The notes beneath the pieces are model-generated. The model saw only the letters and a list, made by a program, of their open reading frames with translations, did no database searches and had not been told where the DNA came from. The translations under genes and the position numbers were made by a program. A DNA stretch of 58,955 nt, taken from positions 1 to 58,955 of IMG/VR virus record IMGVR_UViG_3300043776_000546; one strand, written 5' to 3'. The stretch comes from a virus. Below are positions 49,252 to 57,337 of this stretch, in pieces; position 1 is the first letter of the stretch, and each line of letters opens with the position of its first letter.

Positions 49252-49638
49252 ATGCGCGACACGTACACCGATCGCCTCCTCAGCTATTGGGACCCGGGCC
49301 TTCGTGGCTTCAAGCATGAGGGCTACACGCACGGGGCGTCCGACGTGAGCAGCATGTGCGGCGATGAAGTCGAGTTCCGACTGGTCATTGGCGAAGGCGG
49401 CCTGGAAGTCGTGGATGTCGTGGCGAGCGGTTGCTGCATCAGCGAGTGCTGCGCCGCCATGCTCGCCGAGTTGGCCCGCGGGAAGCCGCTGGCCTGGCTC
49501 GACACGTTCTATGACGCCGACTGGGACCGGCACGTCAATGTCCTGGTGCCCGCCAGCCGGCGGAAGTCGTGCATGATGTTGCCCCTGCAATGTCTGCGCA
49601 AGGCCGCAGGCACGGAGTTGACCGATGCCCAGCACTGA
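49252..49638 (+). CDS. IscU/SufU-like Fe-S scaffold protein
   Basis: 128 residues. SSMCGDEVEF (Cys36, Asp38), ASGCCISECCAAMLAELARG (Cys61/62) and RRKSCMML (Cys107) correspond to the three conserved Cys plus Asp of IscU/NifU-N (37, 39, 63 and 106 in E. coli IscU). A phage-borne Fe-S scaffold is unusual. It could supply clusters to the radical-SAM-like protein at 32055. Extra Cys (CC at 66-67) are atypical. Confidence 0.7.
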   Translation: MRDTYTDRLLSYWDPGLRGFKHEGYTHGASDVSSMCGDEVEFRLVIGEGGLEVVDVVASGCCISECCAAMLAELARGKPLAWLDTFYDADWDRHVNVLVPASRRKSCMMLPLQCLRKAAGTELTDAQH

Positions 49639-49786
49639 CGTTGACAGCAGCAAGATTGTGATTCTCACCGAGGCCGAAGCCCGGCGAGTCTACGAGTACC
49701 TCAGTGGGCCTTGTCCGCGCGACGCCTTGGAACAAAGGCTGGCGGACAAGATTGCCCGCGACCTGGACCTTCCACCCCTGGAGTAA
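49625..49786 (+). CDS. Hypothetical small protein
   Basis: 53 residues, ATG inside the end of the scaffold gene. Helical, no recognised domain. Confidence 0.45.
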   Translation: MPSTDVDSSKIVILTEAEARRVYEYLSGPCPRDALEQRLADKIARDLDLPPLE

Positions 49787-49792
49787 GCACCG

Positions 49793-50293
49793 ATGTTTTT
49801 GCACGACCATCCCGACCTGGAAGCCGTGAAGGGTCTCGACGGCAGCCACGTCATCGTGGACCGAGTTGAGTGGCAGCAGGCACGGCTCCAATTGGACGCC
49901 GGAACGCCCAACTACCTCGCCCTCAGCAAGCGGAACCTGCTCACCCTCTTGCACAAGCTGGTCATGGGCGACAGCGAGCGGGCCTTGATTAAGCCGGGTC
50001 TGGGTGGCCCCACCTACGTCACGGTGGTCACGGACGAGGAAGCCTACCGGAACCGTGCGCCGGGCCCGATGCACCCGCAGACCGAGACGTTCATTCGTCT
50101 CGCCGACCGGGCCCTGAAGGTGGCCGCGAAGCAGATGCAGACCGACGCGAATCCGCCGACCTGGGCCATCAACGCCGCCCGCGACCTAGCCAAACGGGAC
50201 GGCTTCTGCGCCTCCGACACCTGCTGTTGTTCCGAAATGGTCCGGGACGCCAAGGTCATCGCCGCGGCCCACGACGCCTACTTCGAGGAGTAG
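49793..50293 (+). CDS. Hypothetical protein
   Basis: 166 residues. The N-terminal part is mixed alpha/beta, and a Cys cluster (FCASDTCCCSEM) occurs near the C-terminus. No family recognised. Confidence 0.5.
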   Translation: MFLHDHPDLEAVKGLDGSHVIVDRVEWQQARLQLDAGTPNYLALSKRNLLTLLHKLVMGDSERALIKPGLGGPTYVTVVTDEEAYRNRAPGPMHPQTETFIRLADRALKVAAKQMQTDANPPTWAINAARDLAKRDGFCASDTCCCSEMVRDAKVIAAAHDAYFEE

Positions 50294-50299
50294 AGGGCG

Positions 50300-50494
50300 T
50301 TGAACCACTACTACGTCCGCGCGATCGTGTGTGACCGTGACACGGAGAAGATGGTCGCCGAAGACCGCATCTTCGACGTGTTCTTCGACCACGGCGACTG
50401 GTATCCCGCGTGGCAAAAGGAGTTCGGCCACCGGTGGAAGTTGCAGGAGGTCATATCCGTTGACGTAGCACACCCCGACGCAGCACTCGCATGA
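50300..50494 (+). CDS. Hypothetical small protein
   Basis: 64 residues, TTG start with tagaggg upstream. Trp/Phe-rich beta sequence (FDVFFDHGDWYPAW). ATGA overlap with the next gene. Confidence 0.45.
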   Translation: MNHYYVRAIVCDRDTEKMVAEDRIFDVFFDHGDWYPAWQKEFGHRWKLQEVISVDVAHPDAALA

Positions 50495-50613
50495 GAACCA
50501 TAGATGTTCGATGGGCCCCAGCCCATTGCGTGGAGGTGCGCACCCACGCCGGCCACAGCTACAAGAGCCACAGCGTCCGTGCGCACCGGATCGCCAAACT
50601 GCGAGGGGAGTAA
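50491..50613 (+). CDS. Hypothetical tiny protein
   Basis: 40 residues, His/Arg-rich (AHRIAKLRGE), ATGA at the start and TAATG at the end. The junctions support translation; function unknown. Confidence 0.4.
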   Translation: MRTIDVRWAPAHCVEVRTHAGHSYKSHSVRAHRIAKLRGE

Positions 50614-51083
50614 TGCGCACGCGACTAACCGGTGGGCCACGGTTCCTCGGCCAACGAGACAGCTACCATTGTGGCCCAATTGCCCTGCTCAACCTGGACA
50701 AGTGGCTCGGCTGCAAGGTGACTCGTCGTGACCTGCCGCGCTACACCCGGCTGCTGGGATGCTGCCGCCGGCACGGGACGCCGGCCGAGAACTTTTGGCG
50801 GACCACCGGCCAAAATGGCGGCCCGCTGACCTACCGCCGCTTCAAGCGCCAGATCGAATCGGGCACGGCGGCCGTGGTCCTGACAAAGTATCCAGCGCGC
50901 AATGGCCCCTGGCACTATTACCTGGTTCCCTGCACCGGCTGCCAAGTGCAAGACAAGTGGCATGGATTCATCGCCATCAACTTCGCACGCGCCCGCGGGA
51001 CAGTGACGCTGCTCACCTGGCCGCACATGAAATGGCTGCTGCGGCATAGCACCGTTTGGCTCTTTCCAAGGAAGTGCCCATGA
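50613..51083 (+). CDS. Peptidase C39-like protein
   Basis: 156 residues. Cys in SYHCGPIALLNL (Cys20), then HYYLVPCTG and KWHGFIAINF, giving a Cys/His layout like that of the 28456 product. A possible bacteriocin-type or phage cysteine peptidase fold; activity unproven. ATGA overlap with the next gene. Confidence 0.5.
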   Translation: MRTRLTGGPRFLGQRDSYHCGPIALLNLDKWLGCKVTRRDLPRYTRLLGCCRRHGTPAENFWRTTGQNGGPLTYRRFKRQIESGTAAVVLTKYPARNGPWHYYLVPCTGCQVQDKWHGFIAINFARARGTVTLLTWPHMKWLLRHSTVWLFPRKCP

Positions 51084-51367
51084 AGATTTCTCAGTGGATC
51101 GAGCTGCTTCAAGGCATGGACCCGGAAACGGAAGCCTCGTGCATGTACGAGAGCGAAGCCGCCATCGTCCTGAACGCAATGCCCACCACGGTCCCGAACC
51201 CGGACCCCATCCGCGTGCTGCACGAGTTGTTCGAGGTCGGCGACCTGGAAGACCATTTCTATGCCATCCGCGAGCGGGAAGGGCAGGGCTGGGACGGTCC
51301 ACTGATGCTCCGGTGGGGCAAAGCGTGCGCCGATGCCCGGCAAGTCCTCCAAGGTTTCAAGCCGTGA
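51080..51367 (+). CDS. Hypothetical protein
   Basis: 95 residues, acidic, ATG overlapping the previous stop and stop overlapping the next GTG. No domain recognised. Confidence 0.45.
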   Translation: MKISQWIELLQGMDPETEASCMYESEAAIVLNAMPTTVPNPDPIRVLHELFEVGDLEDHFYAIREREGQGWDGPLMLRWGKACADARQVLQGFKP

Positions 51368-51663
51368 GGCCCTGGCTGCGGATCAAAGTCTGCGACTCCA
51401 TCCCGCAAGGCTTCACGTCGTCGGACGTGGCCTGCTACCACCCCGCCAAGCGAACCATTTGGATCATTCGTCGCCTCCCGAAGCTGCAATTTGTCTGGAC
51501 CCTGATCCACGAGCTAGGCCACTGGCTGCTGGACCTGGCAGGTTGCCGATCCAACCAACACCACCACTACGACCGGCTCTGGAAGGTCCTGGACCCGTAC
51601 CCGGTCAACCGTGAAGCCCTGGGAATCGCCACGAATCACTCTAATTTCACCGCGGGACGTTGA
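51364..51663 (+). CDS. Small HExxH metallopeptidase-like protein
   Basis: 99 residues, GTG start (GTGA). TLIHELGHWLLD is a HELGH zincin helix. The remainder is short, so it may be a minimal or accessory zincin; the third ligand is not clear (HHHYD downstream is a candidate). The stop codon lies inside motif copy 4. Confidence 0.6.
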   Translation: MRPWLRIKVCDSIPQGFTSSDVACYHPAKRTIWIIRRLPKLQFVWTLIHELGHWLLDLAGCRSNQHHHYDRLWKVLDPYPVNREALGIATNHSNFTAGR

Positions 51664-51675
51664 TTTAACTATTAG
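51638..51675 (+). promoter_or_regulatory. Promoter-like motif, copy 4
   Basis: ACTCTAA, 14 bases, GTTGATTTAACTATTAG. It merges into the ribosome binding site (taggagg) of the next gene, ten bases before its ATG. Confidence 0.75.
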
Positions 51676-51685
51676 GAGGCAACAC

Positions 51686-52099
51686 ATGAGCGAAACGAAA
51701 ACCGCCCGAGCGTCGGTCGAATTGACCAAGAACGACGAGGGCACCTGGTTGAACGTCGAGATCGCCGGCCGCAAGGCCCAACTCTCGCTGAACAACAGCA
51801 ACCACGGGCCGATGGTGTCGAGCATCCTGGCCGAGTGGGGCGAGAGCCACTTCAAGCCGACCGGCTTCACGAAGAAGGCCATCGTCCTGATTACCGAATG
51901 CCTGATCGCCGGCTTTATGACCGTGCTGCTCGTCGGAATCATCGGCGGTGCCTTGTATCTCTGCTACGTCCACGCCGGCAGCATGGCCGAGGGCTTCGGC
52001 CTGGCCATCGGGGCGGGCCTGCTGGGCGGAGCCGTCCGGTACTTCAAGACGACCCGCCGGGTGCTCAGCCATCTGAGCGGAGGCAAGCTGTTCCAATGA
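51686..52099 (+). CDS. Membrane protein with soluble N-terminus
   Basis: 137 residues from ATG 51686. A soluble N-terminal part is followed by two TM segments (about 62-90 and 97-112) and a basic tail. First gene after motif copy 4. ATGA overlap with the next gene. Confidence 0.55.
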   Translation: MSETKTARASVELTKNDEGTWLNVEIAGRKAQLSLNNSNHGPMVSSILAEWGESHFKPTGFTKKAIVLITECLIAGFMTVLLVGIIGGALYLCYVHAGSMAEGFGLAIGAGLLGGAVRYFKTTRRVLSHLSGGKLFQ

Positions 52100-52239
52100 A
52101 CCGGCTCACCACCATCGTCCGTGAAATCCGCTACGACGGCAGCGTCTTCGAGGTCCGGGTCTACTTGGACGCCTGGATTGAACTGTTCATGGACGGCCAC
52201 TGCTTCAAGAGCTATCTCCACGGGCCAACCACGGCGTAA
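52096..52239 (+). CDS. Hypothetical small protein
   Basis: 47 residues, ATGA overlap with the previous gene, beta-rich. No domain recognised. Confidence 0.45.
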   Translation: MNRLTTIVREIRYDGSVFEVRVYLDAWIELFMDGHCFKSYLHGPTTA

Positions 52240-52242
52240 CCG

Positions 52243-52440
52243 ATGGCACGTTCCCAGTACATCTACTTCGTCCGCTCCAAGCAGTGCGGCACCTTGCTGG
52301 GTGCCTTTACGGTGAAGCACGAAGCGCACGCCTGGGCCAAGGACCACTCCGGCCACCCGCTGGAGACCCTGCAACTGTCGTCCATGCGGGATGGCGTCCA
52401 CGGCGACAAGACCGAGAACAAGATCGACTGGCCGGAATAG
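52243..52440 (+). CDS. Hypothetical small protein
   Basis: 65 residues starting three bases after the previous stop. No domain recognised. Confidence 0.45.
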   Translation: MARSQYIYFVRSKQCGTLLGAFTVKHEAHAWAKDHSGHPLETLQLSSMRDGVHGDKTENKIDWPE

Positions 52441-52444
52441 CAAC

Positions 52445-52921
52445 ATGGTCATCAACACAACGCCACACTTGGTCTTGCCGCCAACCAGCATCGCTGACGG
52501 CGGAAGCATCCGTGCCCTAATCGACCAGATGCTTGGCGAGATCATCGACTTGGGGCTTGATCCCGATGCTACACCGGCCAACACGAAGCGTAATCCGAAG
52601 TTCGCGCGGGTCGCAAAACTCTGGCTGAAGGACAAGCGGTGCATCGTGTGCGGCGGCCGAACGCGGCTGCAAGCACACCACAAGTTCCCGTTTCATCTGT
52701 TCCCGTCACTCGAAATGGACGAACGCTACTGGCGTCCCTTGTGTGAAGGGGATCACCGGCTGAATTGTCACCTCTTGGTTGGACACGGCGGGGACTTTTC
52801 CGGCTTCAATCCATTGGTCGATGAAGTCGCCGGCATCATGCACTTCATCCTGCGGACCAACGGCGTCTTGCTCCATGCGATCCGCGAGCAGGCCCGCCGC
52901 GAGAATCCACCCAGGAAATAG
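52445..52921 (+). CDS. HNH endonuclease
   Basis: 158 residues from ATG 52445. CIVCGGRTRLQAHHKFP, RPLCEGDH and NCHLLVGH are the Cys/His ligands and HNH catalytic residues. It may cut DNA during homing or packaging; no terminase is near, so a homing or repair role is more likely. Confidence 0.75.
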   Translation: MVINTTPHLVLPPTSIADGGSIRALIDQMLGEIIDLGLDPDATPANTKRNPKFARVAKLWLKDKRCIVCGGRTRLQAHHKFPFHLFPSLEMDERYWRPLCEGDHRLNCHLLVGHGGDFSGFNPLVDEVAGIMHFILRTNGVLLHAIREQARRENPPRK

Positions 52922-52941
52922 GTCCGCAAGGACTTCCGGCT

Positions 52942-53181
52942 ATGGGACAGCGTGAATCCGACTACGACGACATCCCCCGGCACCGCAAGCGGGCCTGCAA
53001 GCCGCGGCGCAAGAAGTTCGGCATCGAGCAGTGGTCCAAGTGGTTCAAGGAGTGGTGCCACCGGACCTGGTACGTCACCGAGAAGGCCCGCGACCAGGCC
53101 CTCGAAGACCTGAAGAAGCACACCTGCAACATCTTCAAGATGACCGGCGAAGAGCCCAAGTTCCGAAGGATCAACCGGTGA
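52942..53181 (+). CDS. Hypothetical basic protein
   Basis: 79 residues, Lys/Arg/Trp-rich (KRACKPRRKKFGIEQW). GTGA overlap with the next gene. Possibly nucleic-acid binding. Confidence 0.5.
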   Translation: MGQRESDYDDIPRHRKRACKPRRKKFGIEQWSKWFKEWCHRTWYVTEKARDQALEDLKKHTCNIFKMTGEEPKFRRINR

Positions 53182-53447
53182 GCGACCTGGCCGCCCTCCT
53201 TACCGACGTAGAAGCCGCCTTGGAGCTGGCCTACCAAATGGGCCGGCTCGAAGTCACGGGCCAGGTCAACATCCAGCGAATCCGGGCCTTGAAGGAACGC
53301 TACGACAGCCTGCGGGAGCAACTGGAAACCACCCCGAGCGACGAGTTGATCCGCAAGGCGAATCGCTTGCGACGACAGCTTCGCCGGGCCTGCGAGGTTG
53401 GCATCCGCAACGAAGCCCAATTGGAGAAACTGACCGATGCCGGGTGA
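53178..53447 (+). CDS. Coiled-coil hypothetical protein
   Basis: 89 residues, GTG start (GTGA), long helical heptad-like sequence (IRALKERYDSLREQLETTPS). Function unknown. The next gene begins 11 bases before its stop. Confidence 0.5.
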   Translation: MSDLAALLTDVEAALELAYQMGRLEVTGQVNIQRIRALKERYDSLREQLETTPSDELIRKANRLRRQLRRACEVGIRNEAQLEKLTDAG

Positions 53448-53616
53448 AGAGGAGATCCGCCGCTACCAGCAAGAGCACCCCACCAACCTGGCGTTACGGC
53501 TCATGCAAACAACCATCCCGCAGATCGAGTTCGATCCAGCGGTCGTGCGACAGAAGCTGGCCGAAGAGTTTCGTTGTCGAACAGCCCCATTGGAGAAACG
53601 GACCGACGCCCAGTGA
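53437..53616 (+). CDS. Hypothetical small protein
   Basis: 59 residues from ATG 53437, ggag upstream, overlapping the previous stop. Its C-terminus (LEKRTDAQ) resembles that of its neighbour (LEKLTDAG). No domain recognised. Confidence 0.45.
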   Translation: MPGEEEIRRYQQEHPTNLALRLMQTTIPQIEFDPAVVRQKLAEEFRCRTAPLEKRTDAQ

Positions 53617-53747
53617 AAGCGAAACCCGGCTGGCGGCCGGCGACGGCTGCAAGTGGCCGTGCCCGAGCCGCCAGCGCCCGGCGGGCGGCTAAAGGTCTGA
53701 CCGTGAAGCCCGAGCACGCTCGCGACGGCACGGACCACTCTTGCTAG
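53613..53747 (+). CDS. Possible tiny basic protein
   Basis: 44 residues from GTG 53613 (GTGA overlap). Ala/Arg-rich, with little independent support beyond the junction. It ends four bases before a terminator. Confidence 0.3.
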   Translation: MKAKPGWRPATAASGRARAASARRAAKGLTVKPEHARDGTDHSC

Positions 53748-53750
53748 CAC

Positions 53751-53773
53751 AATCGCCACAGGCGATTTCTTTA
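53751..53773 (+). terminator. Probable terminator
   Basis: Stem aatcgcc with ggcgatt, 3-base loop, followed by tcttta. It precedes motif copy 5 and the helicase gene, closing the previous block. Confidence 0.65.
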
Positions 53774-53813
53774 GACCATTCTCGGTCACAAATCTGTGGG
53801 TAGCTTTTCCGGG

Positions 53814-53851
53814 ACTCTAAGAATCGCCAGCGAGGTTGATTTAACTATTAG
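53814..53851 (+). promoter_or_regulatory. Promoter-like motif, copy 5
   Basis: ACTCTAA, 14 bases, GTTGATTTAACTATTAG, between terminator 53751 and the helicase ATG at 53887 (35 bases). Confidence 0.75.
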
Positions 53852-53886
53852 AGCCCTTGACCTTGCTCCTAATTAGGAACATCACC

Positions 53887-56406
53887 ATGAAAAGCCAGAA
53901 TCTCATTACCCACGACTTCCGCACCGCCCCTTGGACCAAGACTGCTCCCTTAACCGTGTCGGACCCGACACAGCCGTCGCTTCGTGGCTCTCAGCGGGGT
54001 GTTTTTGCTGCCCTCAAGGATCGCCAGTTCGCCATCCTCAATGCCCCCACCGGCTGGGGCAAAAGCCTGGTCATCATCTTCCTGGTGGTCTACAAACTGT
54101 TGCGACACCCGCGGCTGCGCTTCATCATTTCCGTACCCCAGACCGTGATCGCCCGCGGGTTCGTCAACAAGGATTGGAAGCTGCGGATCGACCGGAAGCT
54201 AGTCGATTGGATCGTGGGTCACAATCTTTGCCACACCCAGGCCACCGACACCATCGCCCACTTGATCCAATTCCTCCGAGGACATCATACCTTGCTCGGC
54301 AACCGCATCCTGCTCTGCACCCACGCTACTTTGGCCCAGGCGTATAAACGGCTCAAGCGCCAACACCAACTCGGCCTATTCAAGAATGTCGTGCTGTGGA
54401 TCGACGAAGGCCACCACGTTATGAACGCCCAAGTGACGGGGAGCGAGGCGACCATCAACAACTCCCTCGGCGCATTGGTCAAGTATTGCATGGCTCACGG
54501 CAACCATGTCGGCTTGGCGACCGCGACGTACCAACGGGGCGATATGCGACATATCCTATCGGATGCCGTCCAGGCGAAGTTCACTCGCGTCAGCATCCCT
54601 TACGATGTCTACTTCAACGAAGCAAAGCCCGTGGAGACGTTCGAGTTCAACATCATCGCCGGAGATGTCCTCAAGGCGATTGCCTCCATCTTCAGGAAGA
54701 AGCGGCCAACGATTCTCTACCTGGCCAAGCGCAACAGCTACTACGCCGGCCGCTGCAAGTATCAGGAAGTCAGGCAAATCGTCCGGCGATTGGGTAAGCA
54801 ACTCAAGCAGCCCGTGCGCCGCGACGGTGTGCTGATCCGCGTCGGCGACCTGAAGATTCTCGATCTTGTCACGGAGAAGAACCGGGATGCCTGCAAAGCC
54901 TACCTCGACGACAATGGCGCAGTGGACATTATCATCGCCTTGGATACCTGCAAGGAGGGCTTCGACTGGCCGGAGGCCGAGCGGTGCATCATCCTCGGCG
55001 AACGGCATTCTGTGCCGGAAATGATCCAGATGATTGGCCGGCTTTTCCGGGCCGCCAAAGGCAAGACACACGCCGAAGTCTACCAAGTCCTACCGGCTGT
55101 CGTCCCCGACAGCCACCGATTCAAGGAGCAGCGCAATGATATCCTCACAGTGATCTTCTCGGCAATGCTGCTGGAAGACGTGTTCCTGCCAATCGCCTTC
55201 ACAGATGCACAGCCGATTAAACGTGGTAAACGGGACCGCACCGACCGCCTCATATCGGCGATCCCGAATACCGACAACGCCCAAGCCTTGATGCGCGACT
55301 TCCAGGTGGCTGTCCAAGCACGAGGCTACGACTACGATAAGTCATGGCGGCTGGCCCCCGCCATCTTGAAAAAGCATGGCATTGCGAAAGCCGACTGGCA
55401 GTTCATCTGGAAACGCCTGTGGATTCGATTCGCCCTCCAAACCCGTAAAGTCAGGGGCCTGCGGACTGACGTGTCCTTCGAGATACTGAAGCGGACGAAT
55501 CTGAGCGATGGACTGCTGACCCTGGCGTCAGACCTGTGCGGAGCCATGACCTTCCAGGAATTCCGAAGAGTCATCGGCCGGGGAACCAAGACCTTGACGG
55601 AACACGTCCAAGACGCCAAGCGGCTGGCAAAGGAGCGTAGAACCGTACCCAGCCAAAAATGGCTAATCGCCCACGGTTACAAGGGTCTTTGTCACGCCAA
55701 ATGCAACCACCCCGAAGCCTTCATCGGCATCAAGTGGGACAAAAGAGGAAAATCCCCCGCCGAACACCTTCAGGCTGCCATGAGCCTGGTGAAGAAGTAT
55801 GGAGCCGTGCCCAATCCGATGTGGTTAAGAGAACATGGCCAGTCTGCCCTTGAGGTGGCTATGCGAACACACCCAAGAGTCTTTGCGCACCTCAAGCAGG
55901 AGAGAAGTAGAGAGAAAACCCTTGCGAAATGCGTCTTGGACGCCAAGCAACTGGCAAAGACACATGGAGCGGTGCCGCACCAAGGCTGGCTCATGCGACA
56001 CGGCTGGGATCAACTCGTCTACATAAAACGCCGATACCCTGACGCCTTCGCTCACATCCCGCAAGAAAGGAAGCGGAAATCCCTTGCGGAGCGTGTAGAC
56101 GAGGCCAAACAACTAGCAAAAGAGCATGGGGGGTTGCCCAGTACACAATGGCTGATCGACCACGGGCACGGGAGTCTCGTCACCATGAGACAAGCCTGCC
56201 GTGCGGCCTTCAGCCACATCAAGTTGAAACATCCAAGGGGTAAATCCCTCGCACAAAGCATCCAGGAAGCCAAGCACCTGGCGAAAGAGAACAAGGGACT
56301 GCCCAGTACAAGATGGCTGCTCGCCCACGGGCACACACAAATCGTAAGTGCGAGATACAGACACCGCGAAGCCTTCGCCAACATCCCACGGCAGCGACTC
56401 CGATGA
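53887..56406 (+). CDS. SF2 helicase with five C-terminal repeats
   Basis: 839 residues from ATG 53887. Walker A LNAPTGWGKSL (about 52-60), DEAH-like WIDEGHH (Asp173, Glu174), TAT in GLATATYQ (motif III), and the C-terminal lobe with DTCKEGFDWPEAERC and MIQMIGRLFRA (motif VI). From residue 566 five tandem repeats of 54-56 residues follow, with the consensus SLAExVxEAKxLAKExGxxPSxxWLxxHGxxxL...AFAHI. The helicase part resembles restriction or repair-type SF2 enzymes. Base composition is less GC-rich than most neighbours, hinting at separate ancestry. The next gene overlaps its stop (ATGA). Confidence 0.85.
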   Translation: MKSQNLITHDFRTAPWTKTAPLTVSDPTQPSLRGSQRGVFAALKDRQFAILNAPTGWGKSLVIIFLVVYKLLRHPRLRFIISVPQTVIARGFVNKDWKLRIDRKLVDWIVGHNLCHTQATDTIAHLIQFLRGHHTLLGNRILLCTHATLAQAYKRLKRQHQLGLFKNVVLWIDEGHHVMNAQVTGSEATINNSLGALVKYCMAHGNHVGLATATYQRGDMRHILSDAVQAKFTRVSIPYDVYFNEAKPVETFEFNIIAGDVLKAIASIFRKKRPTILYLAKRNSYYAGRCKYQEVRQIVRRLGKQLKQPVRRDGVLIRVGDLKILDLVTEKNRDACKAYLDDNGAVDIIIALDTCKEGFDWPEAERCIILGERHSVPEMIQMIGRLFRAAKGKTHAEVYQVLPAVVPDSHRFKEQRNDILTVIFSAMLLEDVFLPIAFTDAQPIKRGKRDRTDRLISAIPNTDNAQALMRDFQVAVQARGYDYDKSWRLAPAILKKHGIAKADWQFIWKRLWIRFALQTRKVRGLRTDVSFEILKRTNLSDGLLTLASDLCGAMTFQEFRRVIGRGTKTLTEHVQDAKRLAKERRTVPSQKWLIAHGYKGLCHAKCNHPEAFIGIKWDKRGKSPAEHLQAAMSLVKKYGAVPNPMWLREHGQSALEVAMRTHPRVFAHLKQERSREKTLAKCVLDAKQLAKTHGAVPHQGWLMRHGWDQLVYIKRRYPDAFAHIPQERKRKSLAERVDEAKQLAKEHGGLPSTQWLIDHGHGSLVTMRQACRAAFSHIKLKHPRGKSLAQSIQEAKHLAKENKGLPSTRWLLAHGHTQIVSARYRHREAFANIPRQRLR
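55582..56403 (+). repeat. Coding repeats, five copies of about 55 codons
   Basis: Tandem units begin about 55582, 55744, 55909, 56074 and 56236, each coding for S/T-L-A-E-x(3)-A-K-x-L-A-K-x-H-G-x-x-P-S-x-x-W-L. Amino-acid identity is moderate, so the duplications are old. Confidence 0.75.
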
Positions 56407-56975
56407 AAACATGGTCTTGTCCAAAGAAGATCGCCGCCCGCGCCGACACGATCATCGCCCTCGGCCCCGTCAAGGGCCAGTATTGGTCGATGGCCGGCTT
56501 GTGTGACGGCCCCGGCTGCGAGGTCGATCAAGTCCTGAATTCCGGGATCGTTATGCCGGAGCAGTTCCACGGCGTCGAAATCCAGCGGGACATCTACGAT
56601 GCCAACGTGGCCGTCTATCCCGAACTCCACTGGCACCACGGCGACTTCCTCCAGGTGATGCAGGCGCACCCGGACTTCCGCCCCGGGCTGGTCAACGCCG
56701 ACCTGCTGCAAAGCGTGGACACGGCTGCCGATTACGTCGCGCGGCTGCTCTACTTCCTCACGCCGCACGACGCGAAGCTGGTGGTCAACTTTGTCATGGA
56801 GTGTCGCGGCTACCGCACGACCACGGACCACGTTATCGAGCGTCTGATGCAATGCCAACAGTTTCGCTACGCCGTCCGTCGCGGCTGGACGCACGGCGAC
56901 CGCTGCTACCTGTACCCCGGCACCAGCCACCGTCCCCGCACGGTCATGGGCACTTTCATTTTCCAGCACCCCTAA
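56403..56975 (+). CDS. Putative SAM-dependent methyltransferase-like protein
   Basis: 190 residues from ATG 56403. ALGPVKGQYWSMAGL, GVEIQRDIYDANVAVY, HWHHGDFLQVM and VNADLLQSVDTAADYVARLL resemble a Rossmann methyltransferase core (acidic end of beta 2, GD loop), but no clear GxGxG is present. Weak assignment. Confidence 0.4.
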   Translation: MKTWSCPKKIAARADTIIALGPVKGQYWSMAGLCDGPGCEVDQVLNSGIVMPEQFHGVEIQRDIYDANVAVYPELHWHHGDFLQVMQAHPDFRPGLVNADLLQSVDTAADYVARLLYFLTPHDAKLVVNFVMECRGYRTTTDHVIERLMQCQQFRYAVRRGWTHGDRCYLYPGTSHRPRTVMGTFIFQHP

Positions 56976-56992
56976 ACCTCGTGAGAAACACC

Positions 56993-57337
56993 ATGAGAAA
57001 CCGGCCCCTCGCCACCATCCTCTGGCCGCACTGCGTCGTCCTGCTGCTTGTGGCCACCCTGCTGGTCATCGTCATCAATGGCGGCCTCGACACCCCGGAG
57101 CCGGTCGCGGCGTCTGTGCCGGTCACCTCCGCTGCCGTGCCGCTGCCAACCCCGGCCCCGGCCGTCCCACACGTCATGCCAGTCCGTTGCGGCACCGTCG
57201 AAGTCGTTCTATCGGCCGTCGTCCAGCCGCCAGTCGTCACGGCCGGCGCCAAGCCGGCCGTGAAGCAGAGGACAAACGACGCCAGCGGGTCGCAGCCGCG
57301 CCCCCAGCATCGCCGCGGCCTGTTTCGGAGACGCTAG
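56993..57337 (+). CDS. TM protein with Pro/Val/Ala-rich tail
   Basis: 114 residues from ATG 56993. One TM segment (ATILWPHCVVLLLVATLLVI) then a Pro/Val/Ala-rich chain and a basic end (HRRGLFRRR). Function unknown. Confidence 0.5.
   Translation: MRNRPLATILWPHCVVLLLVATLLVIVINGGLDTPEPVAASVPVTSAAVPLPTPAPAVPHVMPVRCGTVEVVLSAVVQPPVVTAGAKPAVKQRTNDASGSQPRPQHRRGLFRRR

Noticed and set aside
53444-53692. 82-codon ORF overlapping the 53437 gene
   Set aside because: Ser/Arg-rich shadow frame; the 53437 frame has a ribosome binding site and continues the coupled gene series.
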